47,216 bases of DNA from JAKPPT01 sp964630305 (GCA_964630305.1 CAZVTR010000016.1:1-47216), one strand, 5' to 3'; shown: positions 7,965 to 17,486, counted from the first letter of the stretch. The notes: a model not told the origin generated them from the letters alone. Made by a program: numbers and translations.

Positions 7965-10538
7965 ATGGATGAGAAAGAAAATACAGCAAAAGCAAAGCTT
8001 ATAAAGCAGAGCAAAACTGTTCAGACAGAAGATAAAAGCGAACCTGCCTCTGAAAAGAAAAAAGTAGTAGTGGTTAAGAAAAAGCCACATGCGGGAGCAG
8101 CTTCAGACGCTAAAAAGAAAGTTGTCGCAAAACACACTGAGCAGGCTAAAGAGCATGAGGAAGCAGCAAAACAGGCCGATACAGAAACTGCTGCACAAGC
8201 ATCACAGGCTGAAGCACAGGCACAGCAGGCCGAAAAAGTTCAGGAGAAAGCGAGCGGACAACAGGCGGCTGATAAAGCTGCTGCTCAAGAACAACAAGCC
8301 AAATCTTCTGAGAGTGCTTCTGGTGAGGTTCAGCAGCCCCGGAGTCCCCGTGTCGTCGGCCAGGTGGGCGGCAGAGGAAAACCTGCGCAGCAGCGCATGG
8401 GTAACCGCGATAACAGAAATTACCCGCGCAGTTCCGGTGAGCGGACAGAAGCTTCTGGTCGTCCGCAGGGACAGACGTCTCGGTTTCAGGGAAGTCAGCG
8501 TCCTCAGAGCAGTCGTACAGGATCGGCTTCGCAGTCTCAGGGAGAAGGCAGACCAGCGCAGGGACAGCGAAAAGAAAGCAAGAGCCATTTTATTATCAAC
8601 AAAGACAAAGCCGGCGCTCGTAAATCAGCTTCTGCTCCCGTAATTCCTGTACCGGAAAAAAAGACACTCGCCAAACGTTTCCAGCAAAAACCTAAAAAAC
8701 AAATTTACAGCAGAGAAGAAGAGCTTGAAGAAAAACTTCTCGCCATTAAAAAGAAAGCACAGGAACAAAAAACAAATCCTGTGCCTAAGTCTATTGAAAT
8801 AATGGAAGCGATTACCGTTGCAGATCTTGCGCGGAAAATGAATCTTAAACCCAATGAACTCATAGGCAAGCTCATGTCTATGGGATATATGGCCACAATA
8901 AACCAGCAGATTGATGCAGAAACTGCAACAATTCTTGCAAGCGAGTATGGCTGTGATGTTCATATAATTTCACTCTATGAAGAAACGCTCATTGAAAAAG
9001 TTGCTGACAGACCGGAGGATTTAAAACCAAGGCCGCCGATTGTAACGGTAATGGGTCACGTTGACCATGGTAAAACAAAGCTCCTCGATGCTATTCGAAA
9101 AACAAATGTTGTAGCAGGCGAATACGGAGGCATCACTCAGCATATTGGTGCGTATCAGGTTGAAACTCCCCGCGGTAGAATAACCTTCCTCGACACACCA
9201 GGACACGCTGCGTTTGCAGAAATGCGCGCACGGGGTTCACAGATTACCGACATTGTCATTCTGGTTGTCGCTGCCGATGACGGCGTGATGCCTCAGACGC
9301 TTGAAGCTCTTGACCACGCAAAAGCCGCAGAGGTTCCGATTATTGTTGCTATTAACAAGATAGATCTTCCTGAGGCTAACCCCGACAGAATCAAAACACA
9401 GCTTTCTGACCATGGACTTGTTCCGGAAGAGTGGGGCGGTCAAACCATGTATTTTGAAATATCGGCACTGCAGAAAAAAGGTATCGATGAGCTCCTCGAA
9501 GGCGTGCTCCTTACCGCAGAAGTGATGGAATTAAAGGCAAACTATTCATGCCCTGCAGTCGCAAAGGTTGTGGAATCGCGAATCGATCAGGGCAGAGGTA
9601 TTGTAGCAACGCTTATAATCGAAAAAGGAACGCTCCGTGTCGGCGATTCGTTTGTGGCAGGTATCTATCCAGGACGAGTCAGAGCAATTTTTAACGACAA
9701 GGGCAGCAAAATAGAAGAGGCAACGCCTTCGATGCCGGTAGAGGTAATTGGTTTTGAAGGCATACCCAATGCAGGTGATCCGTTTGAAGTTGTAGAAAAC
9801 GAAAAAGTTGCGCGCGCATATTCACTGAAACGGCAGGAACTCAAACGGGTTGAAGAAACTCGGGCACTTAAAAAGATAAGTCTTGATAATCTCTATGACA
9901 CCATTAGCGAAGGCAATGTCAAAGAGCTTAAGGTAATTATTAAGGCAGATGTGCATGGTTCTGTAGAAGCGCTCAAAAATGCGCTTGTTAAATTATCAAC
10001 CGATGAAATACGTCTCAATGTCATCCATGCTTCTGCAGGTGCCATCAATGAAACCGATGTCAACCTTGCCAGTGCTTCCAATGCAATTATCATTGGGTTT
10101 AATGTCCGCCCGACACCTAAAGCAAAAGAACTTGCCGATCAGGAAAAGGTTGAGATACGAAAATATAACATCATTTATAAAGCGATTGAGGAAATCCAGC
10201 TTGCAATGGAAGGTATGCTTGCTCCGGAAATGAAGGAAGTAGAGCTTGGAACGGTTGAAATTCGCAATATTTTCAAAGTTCCGAAAGTTGGTACGATTGG
10301 CGGCTGTTATGTGGTTTCTGGTGTAGTCAAGCGGTCTGCAAATGTGCGGCTCGTGCGTGATGGCATCGTAATTTATGAAGGCAAGCTTGCCTCACTCAAG
10401 CGTTTCAAAGACGATGTTAAAGAAGTTGCAGCTGGTTTTGAATGCGGTCTTAGTCTTGAAAACTGGAACGACCTTAAAGAAGGAGACATGCTCGAAGTTT
10501 ATGAAATCCAGGAGATTTCACGAAAACTTTCAAGCTAA
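7965..10538 (+). CDS. infB: Translation initiation factor IF-2
   Basis: IF-2 is the GTPase that brings initiator tRNA to the 30S subunit and drives subunit joining. The product has 857 residues. The first 280 or so are low complexity, Lys-, Gln- and Ala-rich, then Arg/Gly/Ser-rich. Next come the IF2_N element (VADLARKMNLKPNELIGKL) and the G domain with GHVDHGKTKL, DTPGHAAF and NKID, then domains II-IV to the end. The AAGGTG ahead of ATG 7965 is a modest ribosome site. It follows nusA by 15 nt in the same operon. Internal shorter starts, known for IF-2 in other bacteria, cannot be excluded. Confidence 0.96.
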   Translation: MDEKENTAKAKLIKQSKTVQTEDKSEPASEKKKVVVVKKKPHAGAASDAKKKVVAKHTEQAKEHEEAAKQADTETAAQASQAEAQAQQAEKVQEKASGQQAADKAAAQEQQAKSSESASGEVQQPRSPRVVGQVGGRGKPAQQRMGNRDNRNYPRSSGERTEASGRPQGQTSRFQGSQRPQSSRTGSASQSQGEGRPAQGQRKESKSHFIINKDKAGARKSASAPVIPVPEKKTLAKRFQQKPKKQIYSREEELEEKLLAIKKKAQEQKTNPVPKSIEIMEAITVADLARKMNLKPNELIGKLMSMGYMATINQQIDAETATILASEYGCDVHIISLYEETLIEKVADRPEDLKPRPPIVTVMGHVDHGKTKLLDAIRKTNVVAGEYGGITQHIGAYQVETPRGRITFLDTPGHAAFAEMRARGSQITDIVILVVAADDGVMPQTLEALDHAKAAEVPIIVAINKIDLPEANPDRIKTQLSDHGLVPEEWGGQTMYFEISALQKKGIDELLEGVLLTAEVMELKANYSCPAVAKVVESRIDQGRGIVATLIIEKGTLRVGDSFVAGIYPGRVRAIFNDKGSKIEEATPSMPVEVIGFEGIPNAGDPFEVVENEKVARAYSLKRQELKRVEETRALKKISLDNLYDTISEGNVKELKVIIKADVHGSVEALKNALVKLSTDEIRLNVIHASAGAINETDVNLASASNAIIIGFNVRPTPKAKELADQEKVEIRKYNIIYKAIEEIQLAMEGMLAPEMKEVELGTVEIRNIFKVPKVGTIGGCYVVSGVVKRSANVRLVRDGIVIYEGKLASLKRFKDDVKEVAAGFECGLSLENWNDLKEGDMLEVYEIQEISRKLSS

Positions 10539-10544
10539 TATACT

Positions 10545-10934
10545 ATGGATGCTATACGGTTACAAAAGGTAGAAGAACAGATACGGGAGATTATCGCCGG
10601 GCTCATTATTGAAGGGCGGGTGAAAGATCCTCGCGTTAACACTGCAGTTTCAATTACGCGTGTGGAATTAGCTCGCGATGGCTCACATGCCCGGGTATTT
10701 GTTTCTTCCTATATCGATAATGAGTTAACGCAGACGGTGCAGGGGTTACAGCATGCAGCTGGTTTTATTCAGTCTCAGCTTGCACAGCACATTCACACTC
10801 GTAATACACCTAAACTTTCATTTGTAAAAGATGACGGCATACGAAAGAGTGTAGAAATAATAAATACAATTGATAAGCTCTTAGAAAATCAGCCTGATGC
10901 TCAATCTGAACCTGAGGGCCATGAAGCAGAGTAA
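10545..10934 (+). CDS. rbfA: Ribosome-binding factor A
   Basis: RbfA is a KH-fold 30S assembly factor that acts near helix 1 of 16S rRNA. The 129-residue product shows the family pattern: RLQKVEEQIREIIAGLI at the start, a central VSITRVELARDGSHARVFVS strand pair, and IHTRNTPKLSFVKDDG before the last helix. The start lies 6 nt after the infB stop with no strong ribosome site of its own, so reinitiation is likely. Its 3' end overlaps truB by 14 nt. Confidence 0.93.
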   Translation: MDAIRLQKVEEQIREIIAGLIIEGRVKDPRVNTAVSITRVELARDGSHARVFVSSYIDNELTQTVQGLQHAAGFIQSQLAQHIHTRNTPKLSFVKDDGIRKSVEIINTIDKLLENQPDAQSEPEGHEAE

Positions 10935-11805
10935 TGGTTATCTCATTCTCAATAAACCTCCTGGGTTAACTTCTTTTAAGGTTCTCAAACAGCTACAAAA
11001 ACTAATTCCGGAGATACGCAAAGTAGGACATGCCGGCACACTCGATGCGTTTGCAAGCGGAGTGCTCATATGTTTGTGCGGTACCTATACAGGATTAACT
11101 ACTTATTTTATGGCACAGGATAAATCGTACCGAGCACGCATCGAATTTGGAAAAGAAACTGATACACTAGACCCGGAAGGGGAAATAGTAAAAACGGGGC
11201 ACATTCCAGAAAGAGAGCAGGTAGCGGCTGCACTCGAACAGTTTACGGGAACAATTCTACAGGTGCCGCCGCTCTATTCTGCGGTGCATGTAGACGGCAA
11301 ACGTGCTTACGAGCGGGCAGTGCGGGATGAAACCTTTACTATCGATGCTCGCTCAGTAACTGTCTATGCGCTTACACTGGAAGCCTGGCAGCCTCCCTTT
11401 GCTGATATTATGGTTCACTGCTCCAAAGGTACATATATTCGATCACTTGCGCGCGATATCGGCAGTGCCTGCGGTACCTGTGCGTATGTCACAGAGCTTG
11501 TGCGAACTTCTGTAGGTGCTTTTGCGCTTGACCAAGCCTGTGAACTGGAACATGTAACACAAGACGATATCCGGGTATTGACCCCTGAATCGGTACAGGT
11601 ACTAGGACTAAAACCGGTGATGCTCGGCACTCGTTCTCAGGAAGCTGTACGAAATGGAAGACCGCTTGCGAAACTTCCAGAGTTTGCTGCTGTAACAACA
11701 GAAGGAACATTTGCATTGTTTTCTGAGGATGAAGCTCTTTTAGGAATAGTCAGTAAACGCAATCGCTGCTGGAATTATGAAAAAGTGATGGCAGGTGTTT
11801 CATGA
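10921..11805 (+). CDS. truB: tRNA pseudouridine(55) synthase TruB
   Basis: TruB converts U55 of the tRNA T-loop to pseudouridine. The start is ATG 10921, inside the end of rbfA, supported by GAGG at 10913-10916. The 294-residue product contains LILNKPPGLTSFKVL, the catalytic-Asp motif GHAGTLDAFASGVLI, the YRARIEFGKETDTLDPEG segment, and the CSKGTYIRSLARDIG signature. A C-terminal region of about 80 residues replaces the PUA domain and is weakly conserved. It is translationally coupled to ribF through an ATGA overlap. Confidence 0.95.
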   Translation: MKQSNGYLILNKPPGLTSFKVLKQLQKLIPEIRKVGHAGTLDAFASGVLICLCGTYTGLTTYFMAQDKSYRARIEFGKETDTLDPEGEIVKTGHIPEREQVAAALEQFTGTILQVPPLYSAVHVDGKRAYERAVRDETFTIDARSVTVYALTLEAWQPPFADIMVHCSKGTYIRSLARDIGSACGTCAYVTELVRTSVGAFALDQACELEHVTQDDIRVLTPESVQVLGLKPVMLGTRSQEAVRNGRPLAKLPEFAAVTTEGTFALFSEDEALLGIVSKRNRCWNYEKVMAGVS

Positions 11806-12578
11806 CAGTAATCGATTGGAATGAGTTTACCGCTGGGTTTGAGCATCATAATGATCAGTATGCAGCAGCGATAGGTGTTTTTGACGGAATTCATATTGGT
11901 CATCAGGCTTTAATTAAAGCACTTGATCAGGAAACAACACGCCGGAAAATGATTATCACCTTTAAGGAAAATCCTAAAAAAATACTGAGACCTGAGTCTT
12001 TTTCTGGTGATATTACTACATTAGAGCAAAAACTTGTATACTTTGAAAAACATGGTATTGACAGTACAGTCATCATTGACTTTTCAAAGAATTTTAGTAC
12101 AATACCCGGAGAAGTATTCGTACGGACGCTTGTAACCACTGCCCGTATCACAAAAATTATTATTGGATGGGATTTTTCCTGTGGCCATAATCTCGATACG
12201 CCGTCTCGAGAGGTAGCGCGGCTTGCCCGTGCTTTCGGTGCCGATGTAGAAATAATTCCGCCTGTAATTATTAACGGAGAGGTTGCGAGTTCAACAAAAA
12301 TTAGAAGAGCTATACGAGAAGGAAATATTCAATATGCGGTTGCGATGCTGGGTCACCCCTACACCCTGGATGTCCGCATGTTCAGCTTTTCGTACGAGCA
12401 TCAGAAACTGACTGCTCTGAGTAATACTATTGTAATGCCGGAACAGGGTACCTATGAGGCGATACTTACTGGTACTGCATATAGCTATTCTGATGCGTGT
12501 ATGTTTGAGCATGGAACGATTACGTGGAGATCCGCGGTTCTGCCAGAACAGCCCCGCTTTATTGAACTAATACCGTAA
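11802..12578 (+). CDS. ribF: RibF-type FMN adenylyltransferase with a reduced riboflavin kinase region
   Basis: RibF normally couples riboflavin kinase and FAD synthetase. The first 180 or so residues are a good nucleotidyltransferase: GVFDGIHIGHQ with the HIGH-type motif, then IIGWDFSCGHN and the SSTKIRRAI signature. The following region is only about 75 residues. It keeps AMLGHPYTLDVRM and PEQGTYEAIL but lacks the GFPTAN block and most of the usual kinase barrel, giving 258 residues instead of roughly 305-315. The kinase activity may be lost or highly diverged. The ATGA overlap with truB is the common bacterial arrangement. Confidence 0.85.
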   Translation: MTVIDWNEFTAGFEHHNDQYAAAIGVFDGIHIGHQALIKALDQETTRRKMIITFKENPKKILRPESFSGDITTLEQKLVYFEKHGIDSTVIIDFSKNFSTIPGEVFVRTLVTTARITKIIIGWDFSCGHNLDTPSREVARLARAFGADVEIIPPVIINGEVASSTKIRRAIREGNIQYAVAMLGHPYTLDVRMFSFSYEHQKLTALSNTIVMPEQGTYEAILTGTAYSYSDACMFEHGTITWRSAVLPEQPRFIELIP

Positions 12579-12590
12579 TTAGAGTATACT
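12562..12590 (+). promoter_or_regulatory. Promoter of rpsO inside the ribF 3' end
   Basis: TTGAAC at 12562-12567 and TATACT at 12585-12590 are separated by 17 nt. The initiation point would be near 12597, giving a very short leader before the AAGGAG and the ATG at 12614. This makes S15 expression partly independent of the upstream operon. Confidence 0.65.
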
Positions 12591-12613
12591 AGAGCTTTGA
12601 AGGAGTAGGAATA

Positions 12614-12883
12614 ATGGCTTTAACAAAAGAGAAAAAGCAAGCTATCATTAACGATTTGGGTGGAAATGAAAAAAATACCGGAGCCACCGAAGTTCAGATT
12701 GGTCTTTTGACAGAAAGAATCAAACAGCTCACCGAGCATTTTAAGCAGAATAAAAAAGATACAAATTCCCGACGCGGTTTGTTAAAACTGGTTGGACAGC
12801 GCAGACGTCTGCTTAAGTATCTGCAGAGAACCGATCTTGAAAAATATCGCGAGCTAATACAAAAGCTTGACATCCGGAAATAA
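12614..12883 (+). CDS. rpsO: 30S ribosomal protein S15
   Basis: S15 binds 16S rRNA early and helps form the platform. The 89-residue product is standard length with the conserved NTGATEVQIGLLTERI start and the DTNSRRGLLKLVGQRRRLLKYL core. A GAAGGAG ribosome site precedes the ATG. It has its own promoter in ribF and is followed by an intrinsic terminator, then pnp, the usual rpsO-pnp neighbour order. Confidence 0.97.
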   Translation: MALTKEKKQAIINDLGGNEKNTGATEVQIGLLTERIKQLTEHFKQNKKDTNSRRGLLKLVGQRRRLLKYLQRTDLEKYRELIQKLDIRK

Positions 12884-12888
12884 CGAGG

Positions 12889-12927
12889 GAGCCCGGGCAA
12901 TTACTGTCTGGGCTCTTTTATTCTTTT
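12889..12927 (+). terminator. Intrinsic terminator after rpsO
   Basis: An 8-bp GC-rich stem (12889-12896 with 12908-12915, one G-U pair) with an 11-nt loop is followed by TTTTATTCTTTTTT. It is well placed to end rpsO transcripts. pnp then needs read-through or its own promoter; no clear promoter was seen in the 30 nt before pnp. Confidence 0.85.
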
Positions 12928-12952
12928 TTAATGTAATTGGAGAAACAAAACA

Positions 12953-15043
12953 ATGGTACATACCCAGAAAATTGTAATAGGCAATGAAGAAATGTCTTTT
13001 GAAACCGGGCGTATGGCAAAGCAGGCAAATGGTGCCGTGTTTGCAAAATGCGCCGGTTCTGCAGTAATTGCAACAGTATGCTGTTCAAGTACTGCTATGG
13101 AGGGGCTCGATTTTGTCCCCGTGACAGTTGAATACAACGAAAAATACTATGCCGCAGGTAAAATACCCGGCGGTTTTATTAAACGCGAAGCTCGTCCCAA
13201 AGACAGAGAAATCCTCGTTTCACGGCTCATCGATAGGCCAATGCGGCCTCTTTTTGATAAAGCATTTGGCCGTGAAATACAAATTGTTCCCACGGTGCTT
13301 TCAACCGATCAGGTGAACCCGCCTGACATCCTGGCTATCAATGCTGCGAGTGCTGCTGTGCATATCAGCGATATTCCGTTTAACGGACCAATTGCTGGGG
13401 TGCGTGTGTGCTATCTCGATGGTTCCTATATCATCAATCCTACCTACGAGCAGATTGAAAAAGCCGAACTTGAAATTGTTGTAGCGGGTACCAAAGACAG
13501 CATAACAATGGTAGAGGGCGGCGCAAATGAAGTCAGCGAAGCAGTCATGCTTGGAGCTATCGATGCAGCTCGGGAACCAATCAGAAAAATCTGTGAAACA
13601 ATCGAGGCGCTCAGGAGCGAGGCTGGCAAGCCAAAACTTCCGCTTGTAGAAGCTACCGTAGTGCTTAATCGCAAAGATGAAATTGAAAAAGCGGCACGGG
13701 CGCGTCTTGAGAAAGCACTCTATACAAAAATCAAACAGGAGCGCGGCGAAGCCATCAAACGTGCAATACAGGAAACGCAAGAAGAATTTGCCGATGCGCT
13801 TACCGATGATATGCAGAAAAAGCTTTTCAGTCAGCTCATGGATGATCTCCAGTATCAGATTCTCCGCTCAGGCATTCTCGACAGAAGCATGCGGGTTGAC
13901 GGCCGCGGGCTTGAAGAAATTCGGCCAATTACCTGCGAGCTTGATATTTTGCCCCGCACCCACGGTTCGGCTTTGTTTACCCGCGGTGAAACACAGGCTC
14001 TCGTGGTAACGACACTTGGCAGTGTCTTTGATGAGCAGATCTATGATGACATTGAAGGCGACCGCAGAGAAAACTTTATTCTTCACTACAATTTCCCGCC
14101 CTTCTCAGTTGGTGAGGTGGGAAGACTTTCCACTGGCCGCCGTGAGATTGGTCATGGACACCTTGCCCGCAGAGCGCTCGAACGCATGGTTCCATCAAAA
14201 GAAGAATTTCCCTATACGATTCGTGTTGTCTCAGAAATACTTGAGTCAAATGGATCCTCTTCAATGGCAACCGTGTGCGGAGGAACCCTGTCGTTAATCG
14301 CTGCAGGTGTTCCTATCAAGCGGCCTGTTGCTGGTATTGCTATGGGACTCATCTCCGAACAGAATCGCTATGCAATTCTATCTGATATTTTAGGTGACGA
14401 GGATCATCTCGGAGACATGGATTTTAAGGTTGCCGGAACCGAAAAGGGCATTACGGGCTTCCAGATGGATATCAAAATTTCTGGTATTTCAACAGAAATT
14501 ATGAAACATGCTCTTGAGCAGGCTAAAAAGGGAAGAATGCATATTTTGAGCATTATGAATGAAACCATCAGCAAAGCATCGCGTGAACTTTCCGAATTTG
14601 CACCAAAAATCATTACCATGAAGCTGGACAGCGATAAGATCGGAGCAGTGATTGGTCAGGGCGGTAAAAATATAAAGAATCTTTGCGAAACCTTTGATGT
14701 AAAAATTAACATTGATGATGATGGCACAACCACTATTTATGGCAATAACAAGGCATCAGCAGAACAGGCCCGCGATGCTATTTTAGGTATCATACTCGAT
14801 CCGGAAGTTGGCAGAATCTATGAAGGCACTGTCAAACGCATCATGGATTTTGGTGCATTTGTGGAAATATTCCCTGGCAAAGAAGGGCTTGTTCATATAT
14901 CTAAACTTTCCAAGACTCGGGTCGCAAAAGTCACTGATGTTGTTCAGGAAGGTCAAAAAATCAAGGTAAAACTGTTAGAAATAGATAAAATGGGAAGACT
15001 CAATCTTTCCCTCATCGATGCTCAGGATTCACAAGAAAAATAA
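12953..15043 (+). CDS. pnp: Polyribonucleotide nucleotidyltransferase (PNPase)
   Basis: PNPase degrades RNA phosphorolytically from the 3' end and can add tails. The 696-residue product has two RNase PH-like domains: the first about residues 10-215 with FIKREARPKDREILVSRLID, the second with RTHGSALFTRGETQALVV and the SSSMATVCGGTLSL loop. An all-alpha linker lies between them. C-terminal are a KH domain (IGAVIGQGGKNIKNL) and an S1 domain (GRIYEGTVKRIMDFGAFVEI). GGAGA precedes the ATG at 12953. It ends shortly after S1, without a long tail. Confidence 0.97.
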   Translation: MVHTQKIVIGNEEMSFETGRMAKQANGAVFAKCAGSAVIATVCCSSTAMEGLDFVPVTVEYNEKYYAAGKIPGGFIKREARPKDREILVSRLIDRPMRPLFDKAFGREIQIVPTVLSTDQVNPPDILAINAASAAVHISDIPFNGPIAGVRVCYLDGSYIINPTYEQIEKAELEIVVAGTKDSITMVEGGANEVSEAVMLGAIDAAREPIRKICETIEALRSEAGKPKLPLVEATVVLNRKDEIEKAARARLEKALYTKIKQERGEAIKRAIQETQEEFADALTDDMQKKLFSQLMDDLQYQILRSGILDRSMRVDGRGLEEIRPITCELDILPRTHGSALFTRGETQALVVTTLGSVFDEQIYDDIEGDRRENFILHYNFPPFSVGEVGRLSTGRREIGHGHLARRALERMVPSKEEFPYTIRVVSEILESNGSSSMATVCGGTLSLIAAGVPIKRPVAGIAMGLISEQNRYAILSDILGDEDHLGDMDFKVAGTEKGITGFQMDIKISGISTEIMKHALEQAKKGRMHILSIMNETISKASRELSEFAPKIITMKLDSDKIGAVIGQGGKNIKNLCETFDVKINIDDDGTTTIYGNNKASAEQARDAILGIILDPEVGRIYEGTVKRIMDFGAFVEIFPGKEGLVHISKLSKTRVAKVTDVVQEGQKIKVKLLEIDKMGRLNLSLIDAQDSQEK

Positions 15044-15047
15044 CAGC

Positions 15048-15073
15048 ACTGCAGGCTGATTGCAGCCTGCAGT
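15048..15073 (+). terminator. Strong hairpin between pnp and lptF (no good U-tract)
   Basis: A perfect 11-bp stem (15048-15058 with 15063-15073) with an ATTG loop follows the pnp stop by 4 nt. The downstream bases are AATTTATTGG, a poor U-tract. It may be a weak terminator or a 3'-end stabilising or processing structure between pnp and the lptF gene. Confidence 0.5.
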
Positions 15074-15092
15074 AATTTATTGGTGGCTTTTC

Positions 15093-16376
15093 ATGCGGTT
15101 ACATGTTTCTAAAACTCCATATACGTTGTATCTGTATGTTGCGCGTGAATTTGCTGTTTTTTTTATAGTGTTATTTTTATTTTTCTTTATAGTTTTTTTT
15201 ATTAATCAGATTATTTATATGGCACAGGATATCCTTTCAAAAAAGGCGCCTGTGTTTGATGTAATCAAGCTGGTCATATATGCTCTGCCGTCGATTGTGG
15301 CAATGTCATTTCCGTACGCTACATTTGTTGGCGGACTTATGGCATTAGGCCGGTTAATGTCGGAAAAAGAAATACTTGTAATGAGTGCTTCCGGCGTTCC
15401 AAAGCGTAAAATATTTTTGCCGTTTTTAGTGCTGGGATTTATTTTTTCCTGGGTTTCATTTATTATGAATGACTACTTTCTGCCGCTCGGTATGCTCAAC
15501 TATCAGCGTGTATACAGGAATCTTATTTTAAGCACACCGGCTCTCGAGTTAAAACCGTTTTCTGTTAAAAAATATAAAGACAGCGTTATCATCACTGGCA
15601 GTATGAATAAATCCACTATTCAGGATATTACGGTAATTGACAGAACTAAAGACGGCAAAAATAGAGTTATCACTGCCCATAATGCAAGAATTGTAAACTC
15701 AGAAGAAAATAATGATATTCTTATGCTCATCCTTGAACAGGTCATGGTTCAGGAAACCGACCCGCAATATCCCGATCGTTTTGAATATACCGAAGCAGAG
15801 CTTATGGAATACAATATTGTGCTGACGCAGTTTACTTCTTCTTCATCTCAAATTGGTGCTGCAGAAATGGGCGTGGCTAACTTGATAAACCTTATAGAAA
15901 AGAAGAAGCAAGAAACAGAAAAACTTATTCTATCCCGAGAACAGGAATATCAGAAGCGCTATTATGATTTTTCTGCAAAATATTTTTCACAAAATTTTCT
16001 AATGAGTAATTTGGACAGCAAAACCCTAGCATTAAAACAAGAACTTGATATTTTAAAAGACTTAAGCAAAAATAAAATACTTGATCGAGGCATAGAAATA
16101 TATCGCATAGAGCTCTATAAAAAGCTTGCAATACCGTTTTCTGCAATATGTTTTATAATTCTTGCTTTTCCGCTCGGAATCTTTAGCAATCGCAGTTCTA
16201 TTGGCAGAAATTTTATCATTGGTCTTGCTATTGTGATAGCAAACTGGTTTCTCTTGCTCGGGGGACAATCGCTTGCGGTACGAGGTATTGTATCGGCGTT
16301 TTGGGGTATCTGGTTTGCAAATATTCTTACAATTTGTGCCGGAATACTGCTTACGATTATAAGGTTAAAAAAATGA
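15093..16376 (+). CDS. LptF/LptG family permease (first of pair)
   Basis: This is an inner-membrane subunit of an LptB2FG-type ABC exporter for envelope lipids. The roughly 427-residue protein has three N-terminal membrane segments (FAVFFIVLFLFFFIVFFI, then IVAMSFPYATFVGGLMALG, then IFLPFLVLGFIFSWVSFI), a periplasmic beta-jellyroll region with a long charged coil (about 280-345), and three C-terminal membrane segments. The ALGRLMSEKEILVMSASGV coupling helix is typical of the family. The ATG at 15093 is chosen over in-frame upstream codons that lie in the hairpin. Treponemes lack classical LPS but keep this pair, so the cargo is unclear. Confidence 0.85.
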   Translation: MRLHVSKTPYTLYLYVAREFAVFFIVLFLFFFIVFFINQIIYMAQDILSKKAPVFDVIKLVIYALPSIVAMSFPYATFVGGLMALGRLMSEKEILVMSASGVPKRKIFLPFLVLGFIFSWVSFIMNDYFLPLGMLNYQRVYRNLILSTPALELKPFSVKKYKDSVIITGSMNKSTIQDITVIDRTKDGKNRVITAHNARIVNSEENNDILMLILEQVMVQETDPQYPDRFEYTEAELMEYNIVLTQFTSSSSQIGAAEMGVANLINLIEKKKQETEKLILSREQEYQKRYYDFSAKYFSQNFLMSNLDSKTLALKQELDILKDLSKNKILDRGIEIYRIELYKKLAIPFSAICFIILAFPLGIFSNRSSIGRNFIIGLAIVIANWFLLLGGQSLAVRGIVSAFWGIWFANILTICAGILLTIIRLKK

Positions 16377-17461
16377 TGCATTCCTATACATTATTCCGCT
16401 ATAATTTTAAAGCGTTTTTAGAAATGTTTTTTGCAAGTATGATATTTTTTATTCTGCTCATTGAGATGTTTGATATTTTTGCGAATTTATTTAGATACCT
16501 GCAAAACAATGTTCCGTTTAGCAAAATACTGCAGATTGCTTTGCTTTATTTACCTAAGTGTATAAGTTATTCACTCCCTATAGCATTGCTCTATGCTGTT
16601 TCGTTTACCATGGGTAATTTTTTTGCGAACAATGAGCTTATCGTTGTCATGGCATCTGGTATATCGGTTTGGAAATTTAATCTTCCGATTATTATATTTA
16701 CTGTTGCTCTCGCATTGAGTTCTTTCTTTTTTGAAGACGCAATCGTCATTCCTTATTATGAAAAAAAGCAAACGACTGCTAATGAAATTCTTTATGCAAA
16801 GCAGTCTCCCGATGAAACTTCTTTTGATATTACCATATTAGGCAAAAACCGTGAGTATATATGGTCTGCCGCAATGTTTGAAAAAGCAAAAAAAGTGCTC
16901 AATAATGTTACAATCATCAAGCTTGATGCACAGGGCAATTTTTTAGAAAAAATAACTGCACAGACGGCGCAGTGGAGTACCGACCGATGGATACTAAAGA
17001 GTGCGCGGGTCATTAAAAAAACAAAAACAGGTTTTTCTGATATGTTTTACGCCTCGCTCGATGATCCTGAACTCAATGAACAGCCGGATTCATTTTATGT
17101 TCGTTCTGGAAAGCCCGATGCAATGAATATCAAAGAGTTACAAAACTATATCAAGTTTTTAGAAGGAATACATGCGCCAGCAGCTCAGGCAAAAACTGAA
17201 CTCTTGCGACGGTTTGCGTATACATTTATCCCTATTATTGTAGTTTTAATCGCTATTGTTTCATCGGGGCTTATTAAAAAAAATATCATGCTGTTTACGA
17301 TGCTTATCAGTATTGGTGCAGCAGTGGTCTACTATGTGCTTCAGATGGTGCTTTCGCTCATGGCAATTAACGAAATCATACCCCCTGCCTGGGGTGCGTT
17401 TATGCCGCTTGCAGTATTCATAATGATATTTGCAGTGGTCTTTAAATTCAGAAAAATATAA
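16373..17461 (+). CDS. LptF/LptG family permease (second of pair)
   Basis: This is the partner permease of the preceding gene. The product is about 363 residues with the same plan: three membrane segments at the start, including SYSLPIALLYAVSFTMG, then the coupling helix ANNELIVVMASGISVWKF. A periplasmic domain (about 130-270) and three terminal membrane segments (FAYTFIPIIVVLIAIVSS onward) follow. The start ATG at 16373 overlaps the previous stop in ATGATG, so coupling is likely. Which gene is F and which is G cannot be settled by eye. The ATPase LptB is not in the window. Confidence 0.85.
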   Translation: MMHSYTLFRYNFKAFLEMFFASMIFFILLIEMFDIFANLFRYLQNNVPFSKILQIALLYLPKCISYSLPIALLYAVSFTMGNFFANNELIVVMASGISVWKFNLPIIIFTVALALSSFFFEDAIVIPYYEKKQTTANEILYAKQSPDETSFDITILGKNREYIWSAAMFEKAKKVLNNVTIIKLDAQGNFLEKITAQTAQWSTDRWILKSARVIKKTKTGFSDMFYASLDDPELNEQPDSFYVRSGKPDAMNIKELQNYIKFLEGIHAPAAQAKTELLRRFAYTFIPIIVVLIAIVSSGLIKKNIMLFTMLISIGAAVVYYVLQMVLSLMAINEIIPPAWGAFMPLAVFIMIFAVVFKFRKI

Positions 17462-17486
17462 AATTACTATCAGGAGAACACGAATA

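Noticed and set aside
7443..8090. A 215-codon minus-strand frame rich in Phe opposite the nusA end and infB start
   Set aside because: It is the mirror of Glu- and Lys-rich coding sequence (acidic and basic codons read backwards give Phe and Leu), opposite two certain genes.
12953..15043. Long shadow frames inside pnp, infB and ppdK on other frames
   Set aside because: They lack ribosome sites and overlap certain genes throughout.
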